A stretch of 18,175 nt of DNA, taken from QNFN01 sp964195335. GTDB taxonomy: Bacteria; Pseudomonadota; Gammaproteobacteria; QNFN01. Shown here in pieces: positions 6,745-13,210 of the stretch; the first letter of the stretch is position 1; each line of letters opens with the position of its first letter. Made by a program: the position numbers and the translations under genes. Where the stretch lies: NCBI GenBank assembly GCA_964195335.1, contig CAXMPC010000144.1, positions 1 to 18,175 of the forward strand, written 5' to 3'. Below the pieces are notes generated by a model that did not search any database, was not told the DNA's origin, and saw only the letters and a program-made list of their open reading frames with translations.

Positions 6745-8136
6745 ATGACCGACCTGATTGAACAACTCGTCAACCTGGTGGGACCCAACCACGTGCTGCA
6801 GGGTGACGATGTCACCTCGCGCCCGGCAGGCTGGCGCCTGGGCCCGAGCGCGGCCAAGGCGATCGTGCGCCCGGCCGATACCGCCGAGATCGCGGATGTA
6901 CTTCGCCTGTGCCACGATGTCGGCCAGTCTGTCGTGACCCACGGCGGTCGTACCGGAGTCGCCGGCGGGGCCGTGACCACGCCCGACGATATCGCGCTGT
7001 CACTGGAGCGACTGACGGCGATCGAGGAGATCGACATCGCCAATCGCACCATGCGGGTGCAGGCGGGTGTGCCGTTGCAGGTGGTGCAGGAACGCGCCGA
7101 TGCCGACGGCCTGCTGTTCCCGCAGGATCTCGGCGCGCGTGGCACGGCCACCATCGGCGGCATGGTCGCGACCAACGCCGGCGGCAACCGTGTGATCCGC
7201 TACGGCATGATGCGCGACATGGTGCTCGGCCTCGAGGCGGTACTCGCCGACGGCACCGTGGTCTCGTCGCTGCACAAGGTGATCAAGAACAATGCCGGTT
7301 ACGACCTGCGCCAGCTCTTCGTCGGCAGCGAGGGGACACTCGGCGTCGTCACCCGGATCGTGCTGCGGTTGCGGCCGAAGCCGCGCAGCCAGAGCACGGC
7401 GCTGCTCACGGCGCCCGATTTCCCGGCCGTGGCCAGCCTGCTCTCCGAACTCGAGGCGTCGCTCGGTGGGCAGCTCAGCGTCTTCGAGGCGATGTGGGAT
7501 GACTACTATTCGCTGTCGGCGGCGACCGCCTGGGGCGATCGTCCGGCACCGTTCGCGCCGGGCTCGTCACCGTTCTACGTGCTGATCGAGTCGCTCGGTG
7601 GCGATGTCGACGAGGACGGCGAGCGTTTCGCCAAGGCGCTTGATGCCGCCCACGCCAAGGGCCTTGTCGGCGAAGCGGTGATCGCCCAATCGGAACAGGA
7701 GCGATTGAACCTGTGGGCGGTGCGCGACAACGTCGAGTGCCTGCACGATCTCGACCCGGTGTTCCTGTTCGATGTTAGCCTGGCGATCGGTGACATGCAG
7801 GACTACGTCACTGAACTGGGCGAAAAGCTCGGTGTCCGCTGGCCCGATCATCGACTGATCGTTTTCGGTCATCTCGGCGACGGCAACCTGCACGTGGTCG
7901 TCGCCGTCGGCGACGGCTCCGACTCGGCACGCGCCGCGGTCGAGGCTGTCGTCTACGGCGGCATCGAGGTGCGCGGAGGCTCGGTCTCGGCCGAGCACGG
8001 CATCGGCCTGGAGAAAGTCGACCACCTGCACCACAGCCGCAGTCCGGCCGAGCTGGCGCTGATGCATTCGCTCAAACGGGCGCTTGATCCTGACGGCATC
8101 CTCAACCCGGGCAAGGTGCTGGCCGACAGCGCCTGA
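6745..8136 (+). CDS. FAD-linked D-2-hydroxyacid oxidoreductase, GlcD/D-lactate dehydrogenase-like
   Basis: A 463-residue flavoprotein of the FAD-binding-4 / FAD-oxidase-C family (GlcD, D-lactate dehydrogenase, D-2-hydroxyglutarate dehydrogenase). FAD-domain marks are VRPADTAEIADVLRLC (41-56), HGGRTGVAGGA (66-76), GGMVATNAGGNRVIRYG (138-154) and GSEGTLGVVTRIVLRL (194-209). The C-terminal domain has FGHLGDGNLHV, the metal- and substrate-binding signature of this family, and SAEHGIGLEK near the end. It should oxidise a D-2-hydroxyacid to the 2-oxoacid in the cytoplasm or on the inner membrane face, passing electrons to quinone, cytochrome or an electron-transfer flavoprotein; the exact substrate is not visible. 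I chose the ATG at 6745, since GGAAGGGGAG lies just before it; a TTG at 6718 is in frame but poorly placed. It ends 3 bp from the convergent DUF2059 gene. Confidence 0.92.
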   Translation: MTDLIEQLVNLVGPNHVLQGDDVTSRPAGWRLGPSAAKAIVRPADTAEIADVLRLCHDVGQSVVTHGGRTGVAGGAVTTPDDIALSLERLTAIEEIDIANRTMRVQAGVPLQVVQERADADGLLFPQDLGARGTATIGGMVATNAGGNRVIRYGMMRDMVLGLEAVLADGTVVSSLHKVIKNNAGYDLRQLFVGSEGTLGVVTRIVLRLRPKPRSQSTALLTAPDFPAVASLLSELEASLGGQLSVFEAMWDDYYSLSAATAWGDRPAPFAPGSSPFYVLIESLGGDVDEDGERFAKALDAAHAKGLVGEAVIAQSEQERLNLWAVRDNVECLHDLDPVFLFDVSLAIGDMQDYVTELGEKLGVRWPDHRLIVFGHLGDGNLHVVVAVGDGSDSARAAVEAVVYGGIEVRGGSVSAEHGIGLEKVDHLHHSRSPAELALMHSLKRALDPDGILNPGKVLADSA

Positions 8137-8139
8137 GGC

Positions 8140-8637
8140 TCAGCGCAGCCCCTCTGCCGCCAGCCGCTGGTCGACGCGGATCTGTACCGCGTGAGTGACT
8201 GACTGCGCCCAGCGCTGGGTCGCCTGGATCGATTGCATGGTCACCTGCGGCATCACCCTGATCGCCTTTTTCCCCGCGGGTGTGCGGTAGAACGTCACCA
8301 TCGCCTGGATCTCCGCGAGCGTGAAGTGCTGGTGGTAGATCGGGTAGACCGCCGCGAACAGACCATGATCGCCATCGAGCCGGGCGTCGAGAACCGCGCG
8401 CACCTCCTGGCCGATGACCGCCTGCGCCTGTGGCGGCAGGCCCGGATTGGCTGCCGTGAACATCATCTGCGCCTGTTTGACGTAGGCGTCGCCGAACTGG
8501 TTTTTCATCTCCGTCGCACCGGTCACCTCCATCAGTTCCAGGATGGCGGCCTTCTTGGCCGGGGTGAGCGCTTCGGCTGCTGACAGCACCGGTGCGAGGA
8601 GCAGCAGCAGGAGGAGGAGAATCATCCGCATGGTCAT
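8140..8637 (-). CDS. Exported DUF2059-type protein
   Basis: A 165-residue helical protein with a Leu-rich signal peptide (MTMRMILLLLLLLLAPVLSAAEA) and a mature part typical of DUF2059. The most diagnostic stretch is TLAEIQAMVTFYRTPAGKKAI at about 110-130, preceded by the HQHFT motif. DUF2059 proteins are periplasmic and of unknown function. I prefer the ATG at 8637, because GGAAG lies 8 bases upstream and the signal peptide then starts at once. An upstream ATG at 8739 would add 34 non-hydrophobic residues. It converges on the FAD oxidoreductase gene with 3 bp between stops; an imperfect hairpin spans the two stop codons (about 8129-8146). Its upstream region is shared with the divergent cysteine synthase fusion. 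Confidence 0.85.
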   Translation of the reverse strand: MTMRMILLLLLLLLAPVLSAAEALTPAKKAAILELMEVTGATEMKNQFGDAYVKQAQMMFTAANPGLPPQAQAVIGQEVRAVLDARLDGDHGLFAAVYPIYHQHFTLAEIQAMVTFYRTPAGKKAIRVMPQVTMQSIQATQRWAQSVTHAVQIRVDQRLAAEGLR

Positions 8638-8741
8638 CGGTAGCGCTTCCATTGTTTCCAATTCGATCATGCTGGCATGTCGGTCGGGTGCTGCCCATTC
8701 CCCGGTCGATGTAGACGACGCCCGGTACGGGTTCCCCACAG

Positions 8742-8755
8742 TTGATACAGGTCAA
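8742..8755. promoter_or_regulatory. FNR/DNR-like operator upstream of the CysK-Grx gene
   Basis: TTGAT-ACAG-GTCAA fits the TTGAT-N4-(A/G)TCAA pattern of CRP/FNR-superfamily anaerobic or nitric-oxide regulators (FNR, Anr, Dnr). The symmetry extends one base each side (GTTGAT, GTCAAC). It lies 95 bp before the fusion gene start, and its centre is about 39-42 bp upstream of the start predicted from the -10 at 8776-8781, the class II activator position. The regulator itself is not in the window. Confidence 0.5.
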
Positions 8756-8775
8756 CCGGGAGAACCACGTCATTC

Positions 8776-8781
8776 CAGAAT
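8776..8781 (+). promoter_or_regulatory. Possible -10 element of the CysK-Grx gene
   Basis: CAGAAT matches 4 of 6 of TATAAT. There is no good -35, which would be consistent with a promoter depending on an activator at the adjoining TTGAT-N4-GTCAA box. The transcript would have a leader of about 60 bases. Confidence 0.3.
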
Positions 8782-8820
8782 GATGCCTAGACTGAGTCGG
8801 TTGAATGTTATTTCCGCAAC

Positions 8821-8844
8821 CTCCGTGAGCTACGGAGCTAGGAG
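8821..8844 (+). promoter_or_regulatory. Hairpin abutting the ribosome binding site of CysK-Grx
   Basis: CTCCGT (8821-8826) and ACGGAG (8832-8837) pair perfectly around a 5-base loop, and the Shine-Dalgarno AGGAG follows at 8840-8844. The same CTCC can pair either with the hairpin's GGAG (8834-8837) or with the GGAG of the Shine-Dalgarno sequence. These alternatives are mutually exclusive and could tune translation. Confidence 0.4.
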
Positions 8845-8849
8845 TCCTG

Positions 8850-10349
8850 ATGGCACAGTTGTACGCCTCGATCCTCGACACAGTTGGTGACACCCCGATC
8901 GTACGCATCAACCACCTCGCTCCCGAGGGGATCGATCTCTACGTCAAGGTCGAGGCGTTCAACCCCATGGGATCGGTCAAGGACCGTCTGGCGCTGGGCG
9001 TGATCGAGGACGCCGAGCGCAGCGGCGCCCTCCAGCCGGGGCAGACCGTGATCGAGGCGACCTCAGGCAATACCGGTATCGGCCTGGCCATGGTCTGCGC
9101 CCAGAAGGGTTACCCACTGGTGGTCACCATGGCGGAGAACTTCAGTGTCGAGCGCCGGCGGCTGATGCGTTTTCTCGGGTGCAGGGTGGTGCTGACCCCG
9201 GCGTCGGAGATGGGCAGCGGCATGCTGGCCAAGGCGATCGAGCTGGCCGAGACACACGGCTGGTTTCTCTGCCACCAGTTCGAGAACGAGGCCAACGCCG
9301 ACATGCACTCGCGCACCACGGCGCCGGAGATTCTCGAGGCCTTCGCCGGTCATCGACTCGACTGCTGGGTGACAGGTTACGGCACCGGCGGCACGCTGAA
9401 GGGGGTCTCCCGGGTACTGAAGAAGGAGCGCCCGGAGATCCGAATCGCGGTGTGCGAGCCGGACAACTCGCCGCTGCTCGGCAGCGGCCACGGCCAGCGT
9501 CGCAATCCCGACGGCACACCGGCCGAAAGCCATGACGCCTTCCGCCCGCACCTGATGCAGGGTTGGACGCCCGATTTTATCCCCAAGCTGGTCGGTGATG
9601 TCATCGACGGCGGACTGTTCGACCAGCTGGTGCCGATCAAGGGAGCTGACGCCCTGCAGTGCTCGCGTGACCTGGCGCAGAGGGAAGGCATCTTCACCGG
9701 GATCAGCGGCGGTGCCACCTTCGCCGGGGCGCTGCAGGTCGCCCGCGAGTCGACATCCGGCAGCGTCATCCTCTGCATGCTGCCCGACACCGGTGAGCGC
9801 TACCTGAGCACGCCCCTGTTCGAGGACGTCCCCGCCGACATGACCGAGGAGGAGATCACCATCTCCCAGTCCACGCCGCGCTTCCGCTTCGACACGACGC
9901 CGGCGGATGATGACACGCCCACGGCCGATGCTGGCGAAGAGGAAGTCGCCGCGACACCCGAGGCCGAGGCCTTCGTTAACGAGACCATAGCCAGTTCGGA
10001 GCGACCGGTGGTGTTGTTCGCGCTCGAGTGGTGCGAGTTCTGCTGGTCGGTACGCAAGCTGTTCGCTCACCTGGGGGTCGACTACAACTCCATCGACCTC
10101 GATTCCGCCGCCTACCAGGGGAACGACTGGGGTGGCCAGGTGCGCGCCGCGCTAATCGCCCGCACCGGCATGCCGACCATTCCGCAGATTTTCATCGGCG
10201 GTCAGTTCATCGGCGGGGCGAGCGAGACCTTCGACGCCTTCAAGGCCGGCGAGTTGCAGCAGGCCTTCAGCAAGGCTGGAATCGGGATCACTGGGGCGGA
10301 GGGACTCGATCCGTACGACTTCCTGCCGACGTGGCTGCACCCGCGCTGA
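8850..10349 (+). CDS. Cysteine synthase-glutaredoxin fusion protein
   Basis: A 499-residue two-domain protein. Residues 1-325 are a fold-type II PLP enzyme of the cysteine synthase / cystathionine beta-synthase family. PLP-Lys is K44 in GSVKDR; the substrate loop is TSGNTG (71-76), the phosphate loop GYGTGGT (176-182), and the CysK-like ending is LPDTGERYLST (311-321). The expected reaction is O-acetylserine plus sulfide to cysteine. An acidic linker (about 330-375) leads to a glutaredoxin domain (about 385-475) with redox site CEFC (395-398), the cis-Pro motif MPTIPQIFIGG (441-451) and the GSH-binding GG (455-456). Stand-alone CysK is about 310-325 residues, so the fusion is real and in one frame. 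The start has AGGAG with good spacing. The fused glutaredoxin may recycle thiols, reduce a thiosulfate-derived S-sulfocysteine product (as CysM plus Grx do in other bacteria) or regulate the enzyme; which applies is unknown. Confidence 0.95.
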   Translation: MAQLYASILDTVGDTPIVRINHLAPEGIDLYVKVEAFNPMGSVKDRLALGVIEDAERSGALQPGQTVIEATSGNTGIGLAMVCAQKGYPLVVTMAENFSVERRRLMRFLGCRVVLTPASEMGSGMLAKAIELAETHGWFLCHQFENEANADMHSRTTAPEILEAFAGHRLDCWVTGYGTGGTLKGVSRVLKKERPEIRIAVCEPDNSPLLGSGHGQRRNPDGTPAESHDAFRPHLMQGWTPDFIPKLVGDVIDGGLFDQLVPIKGADALQCSRDLAQREGIFTGISGGATFAGALQVARESTSGSVILCMLPDTGERYLSTPLFEDVPADMTEEEITISQSTPRFRFDTTPADDDTPTADAGEEEVAATPEAEAFVNETIASSERPVVLFALEWCEFCWSVRKLFAHLGVDYNSIDLDSAAYQGNDWGGQVRAALIARTGMPTIPQIFIGGQFIGGASETFDAFKAGELQQAFSKAGIGITGAEGLDPYDFLPTWLHPR

Positions 10350-10391
10350 AGGCGAGCGCTCCCTGAACCGGATATTCTCCACGTGGTTGCC

Positions 10392-10416
10392 AATGCGGCG
10401 TAGAATACGCCGGATT
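10392..10416. repeat. Long inverted repeat in the deaD leader
   Basis: CGGCGTA (10396-10402), centre GAA, TACGCCG (10406-10412) is a perfect 7-bp palindrome. It continues on each side, after one G-G mismatch, with AAT (10392-10394) and ATT (10414-10416). It lies in the 132-bp gap between the cysteine synthase fusion and the helicase and contains TAGAAT, a possible -10. It could be an operator, or a hairpin in the transcript. No T-run follows, so it is not a standard terminator. Confidence 0.45.
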
Positions 10417-10481
10417 CCGCCCCCGCCCGGCACGGGTCGTTCCAACCAGTCCCGGGCAACCAAATCGCACCAGGCCCGGCC

Positions 10482-12398
10482 ATGACTGACCCGTCGCTCT
10501 CCCCGTTCGCCCATTTCGGGCTTGCCCCCGCCGTTCTACAGGCCGTCGAGGAGGTCGGTTACGAGACGCCATCGCCGATCCAGGCCGAGGCGATCCCGCC
10601 GTTGCTGGAAGGACATGACCTGCTCGGGCAGGCACAGACCGGCACCGGCAAGACCGCCGCTTTCGCCTTGCCATTGCTGAGCCGCCTAGATCTTGGTCTC
10701 GCCGTACCGCAGCTGCTGGTGCTGACGCCGACCCGTGAACTGGCGATCCAGGTCGCCGAGGCGCTGCAGACCTACGCCCGTCACCTGCGCGGCTTCCACG
10801 TGCTGCCGATCTACGGCGGTCAGTCCATCGGGGTCCAGCTACGCCAGCTCAAGCGCGGTGTGCACGTCATCGTCGGCACGCCCGGTCGGATCATCGATCA
10901 TCTCGGTCGGAAAACCCTGAAGCTCGATCAGCTCAAGGCGATGGTTCTCGACGAGGCCGACGAAATGCTGCGCATGGGTTTCATCGACGACGTCGAGGCG
11001 ATCCTCGAGGCGACGCCGTCGACCCGCCAGGTGGCCCTGTTCTCCGCCACCATGCCCCCGGCGATTTCCAGGGTGGCGAAAAAACACCTCAGCGAACCGG
11101 TCGAGGTCCGCATCGCCTCCAAGACGGCGACGGTGGCCACTGTAGTGCAGCGCTTCTGGCCGGTGAGTGGTCTGCACAAGCTCGATGCCCTGACCCGCAT
11201 CCTCGAGGTCGAGGAGTTCGACGGCATGCTGGTCTTCGTGCGCACCAAGCAGGCGACCGAGGAGCTGGCCGGCAAGCTCGAGGCGCGCGGTTACGCCGCC
11301 ACGGCCCTGAACGGCGACATGCCGCAGCCGTTGCGTGAGCGTACTGTCGAACGCCTGCGCAATGGCAAGCTCGACATCGTCGTCGCCACCGACGTCGCCG
11401 CTCGTGGCCTCGACGTCGAGCGCATCACTCACGTGATCAATTACGACATCCCCTACGACCCCGAGGCCTACGTCCATCGCATCGGACGCACCGGTCGTGC
11501 CGGGCGGACCGGGCAGGCGATCATGTTCGTCGCCCCGCGCGAACGGCGCATGCTGCACATCATCGAACAAGCCACGCGCCAGCAGATCTCGCCGATGCGG
11601 ATGCCCACGCGTGAGGATGTCACCGACCGTCGCGTGGCCCGATTCAAGGAACTGCTGGACGAGACGCTGGAAGGCCAGGAACTCGATTTCTTCCAGAAGG
11701 TGGTCGATGGCTATCGCGAGGAGCGTGGCACCGACATCGAGGTGGTGGCCGCCGCGCTGGCCTTCCTGGTGCAGCGCGAGCGCCCGCTGGCACCGCCGGC
11801 CGACAATCTGCCGCCCGAACGCCCTGGCCGTGCCGAGCGACCCAACCGTCCCGACCGTTCGGAACGTCCAGCCCGTTCCGAACGGCCGATGCACGACACC
11901 CGCCCGGCACCTCGCCGGGAACATGGCGACGATTCCCGTGCCGCGCCGCCAGGATCCACGCGATTCCGCCTCGAAGTCGGCCGTGACCACGGCGTGCAGC
12001 CGAAGAACATCGTCGGCGCCATCGCCAACGAGGCCGGGCTCGACAGCCGCGACATCGGTCACATCAAGCTTTTCGACAGCTTCAGCACGGTCGATCTACC
12101 GGAAGGGATGCCCAAGGAGATCTTCAAGCACCTGCAGTCGGTCTGGGTCTGCGGACGCCAGCTGCTTCTGAGCCCCGACGGCAAGTTCAGGGAAGGGGCA
12201 CAGCGGAAGCCGGATTCCCGTCCGGGTGGAAAGAAGAAAAAGGCTACGCTCGGTGTCAAGAAGGGCAAGACCAAAGCCAGGAAGAAGGACAAGGACCAGG
12301 GCAAAGACCAGGGCAAGGACCAGGGCAAGGACCAGGGCAAGGACCAGGGCAAGGACCAGGGCAAGGACCAGGGCAAGGACCAGGGCAAGGCGAAGTGA
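10482..12398 (+). CDS. deaD: DEAD-box RNA helicase of the DeaD/CsdA type
   Basis: A 638-residue ATP-dependent RNA helicase for cold-shock RNA unwinding and ribosome assembly. All core motifs are present: Q-motif at about 11-40 (FGL...YETPSPIQ), AQTGTGKT (51-58), PTREL (83-87), TPGR (133-136), DEAD (157-160), SAT (188-190), ARGLD (307-311) and HRIGRTGR (332-339). A Pro/Arg/Glu-rich linker (about 440-480) leads to a DbpA-like RNA-binding domain (about 493-565), which supports the DeaD assignment. The tail (about 570-638) is Lys-rich and ends in eight KDQG units encoded by 12-bp repeats. No clear Shine-Dalgarno sequence precedes the ATG, and the 132-bp leader has two inverted repeats, as might be expected if translation is temperature- or structure-dependent. 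Downstream is a convergent small CxxC gene. Confidence 0.95.
   Translation: MTDPSLSPFAHFGLAPAVLQAVEEVGYETPSPIQAEAIPPLLEGHDLLGQAQTGTGKTAAFALPLLSRLDLGLAVPQLLVLTPTRELAIQVAEALQTYARHLRGFHVLPIYGGQSIGVQLRQLKRGVHVIVGTPGRIIDHLGRKTLKLDQLKAMVLDEADEMLRMGFIDDVEAILEATPSTRQVALFSATMPPAISRVAKKHLSEPVEVRIASKTATVATVVQRFWPVSGLHKLDALTRILEVEEFDGMLVFVRTKQATEELAGKLEARGYAATALNGDMPQPLRERTVERLRNGKLDIVVATDVAARGLDVERITHVINYDIPYDPEAYVHRIGRTGRAGRTGQAIMFVAPRERRMLHIIEQATRQQISPMRMPTREDVTDRRVARFKELLDETLEGQELDFFQKVVDGYREERGTDIEVVAAALAFLVQRERPLAPPADNLPPERPGRAERPNRPDRSERPARSERPMHDTRPAPRREHGDDSRAAPPGSTRFRLEVGRDHGVQPKNIVGAIANEAGLDSRDIGHIKLFDSFSTVDLPEGMPKEIFKHLQSVWVCGRQLLLSPDGKFREGAQRKPDSRPGGKKKKATLGVKKGKTKARKKDKDQGKDQGKDQGKDQGKDQGKDQGKDQGKDQGKAK
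12291..12386 (+). repeat. Eight tandem 12-bp repeats encoding KDQG in deaD
   Basis: The unit AAGGACCAGGGC occurs eight times head to tail. Seven copies are identical and the second differs by one synonymous base (AAA for AAG). The unit is a multiple of three, so copy-number change would lengthen or shorten the basic/acidic tail without breaking the frame. The copies end just before the final Lys-Ala-Lys and stop. Confidence 0.97.
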
Positions 12399-12414
12399 CG
12401 CCTGAGAGCCGAGG

Positions 12415-12648
12415 TTACGACTCCTCGAAGTAGGTGCGGCGGACGTATTCGGCGAGCAGTTCGAACTCGTTCTCGACCCGCTCCAGGATCCGGCTTTCGG
12501 CACCGCATCCCTCGCACTGCCACAGTGTCTCCTCGCGTCCGGAAGGACGTCGCTTGGATAACGGCTTGTGGTAGGTGGCCGTGCCGCATGTGCTGCACAT
12601 GCCGGGGCGGAAGAAGTTGATGTCCTCGTGGACGTAGGTCGGTGGCAT
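12415..12648 (-). CDS. Small predicted zinc-ribbon protein
   Basis: A 77-residue protein with two CxxC pairs, CSTC (18-21) and CEGC (45-48), a spacing expected for a small zinc ribbon. The C-terminal part (about 50-77) is an acidic helix (ILERVENEFELLAEYVRRTYFEE). It has no membrane segment and no signal peptide. I do not recognise a named family. GAGG lies six bases before the ATG, supporting a real gene. It converges on the helicase gene with 16 bp between stops, and is divergent from the thioesterase gene. Zinc binding is inferred from the Cys pattern. Confidence 0.72.
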   Translation of the reverse strand: MPPTYVHEDINFFRPGMCSTCGTATYHKPLSKRRPSGREETLWQCEGCGAESRILERVENEFELLAEYVRRTYFEES

Positions 12649-12697
12649 CCGTCGCCTCGCGTGCTCTCCTGGCTGCCCCTGATTCTAGCGCACGCGG

Positions 12698-12726
12698 CTG
12701 CCATTGCGGACCATCGACGTTAGAAT
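12698..12726 (+). promoter_or_regulatory. Possible promoter of the thioesterase gene
   Basis: CTGCCA (12698-12703, 4 of 6 to TTGACA) and TAGAAT (12721-12726, 5 of 6 to TATAAT) are 17 bp apart, and the ATG follows 27 bp after the -10. The same TAGAAT element occurs in the deaD leader. Confidence 0.3.
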
Positions 12727-12753
12727 GCCGCCCCGCGGCCTGCATCCCCATCC

Positions 12754-13200
12754 ATGCGAGACGACATGCGCGACCAGAATCCACGGCGAGCCGACTACCG
12801 CTACTTCCAGCCGATCACCACGCGCTGGATGGACAACGACCTCTACGGCCACGTCAACAACGTCACCTACTACAGCTATTTCGACACCGTCGCCAACCAC
12901 TTCCTGATCCACGAAGGGGGGCTCGATATCCTCGCGGCGCCGGTCATCGGCTACGTGGTCAGTTCCAACTGCGAATACCGCAAGCCTCTCACTTACCCGC
13001 AGCCGATCGAGGCAGGACTGCGTACCGACCGTCTCGGTTCGAGTTCGGTCACGTACGGCATCGCCATCTTCGCCGAGGGCGACGACGAGGTGAGTGCCTT
13101 CGGTCAGTTCGTGCACGTCTTCGTCGAGCGGGCGAGCAACAATCCGGTGCCGATCCCGGACAGCCTGCGGGTGGCGCTCTCACGTATCAGTGTCGCCTGA
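12754..13200 (+). CDS. 4HBT-fold acyl-CoA thioesterase (YbgC/FadM-like)
   Basis: A 148-residue hot-dog-fold protein of the 4-hydroxybenzoyl-CoA thioesterase superfamily, which hydrolyses acyl-CoA thioesters in the cytoplasm. The signature TRWMDNDLYGHVNNVTYYSY (23-42) contains the candidate catalytic Asp29 and the family's GHVNN. The length matches (130-150). Acyl specificity cannot be read. The start may be the ATG at 12754 or the in-frame ATG at 12766. It is followed 10 bp later by the convergent enoyl-CoA hydratase gene; both act on acyl-CoA, but opposite strands argue against one operon. Confidence 0.9.
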   Translation: MRDDMRDQNPRRADYRYFQPITTRWMDNDLYGHVNNVTYYSYFDTVANHFLIHEGGLDILAAPVIGYVVSSNCEYRKPLTYPQPIEAGLRTDRLGSSSVTYGIAIFAEGDDEVSAFGQFVHVFVERASNNPVPIPDSLRVALSRISVA

Positions 13201-13210
13201 CCCGAAGCCT

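Noticed and set aside
8129..8146. A bidirectional terminator over the two convergent stop codons
   Set aside because: The stem is short and bulged, with no T-run on either side. I mention it only as an imperfect inverted repeat.
9063..10070. A 335-residue open frame on the minus strand
   Set aside because: Antisense to the CysK-Grx fusion, which carries all its catalytic motifs.
10839..12062. A 407-residue open frame on the minus strand
   Set aside because: Antisense to the DEAD-box helicase core motifs; a GC-rich shadow frame.
12291..12386. The tandem repeats as a CRISPR array
   Set aside because: Units are 12 bp with no spacers and encode KDQG in frame with the helicase.
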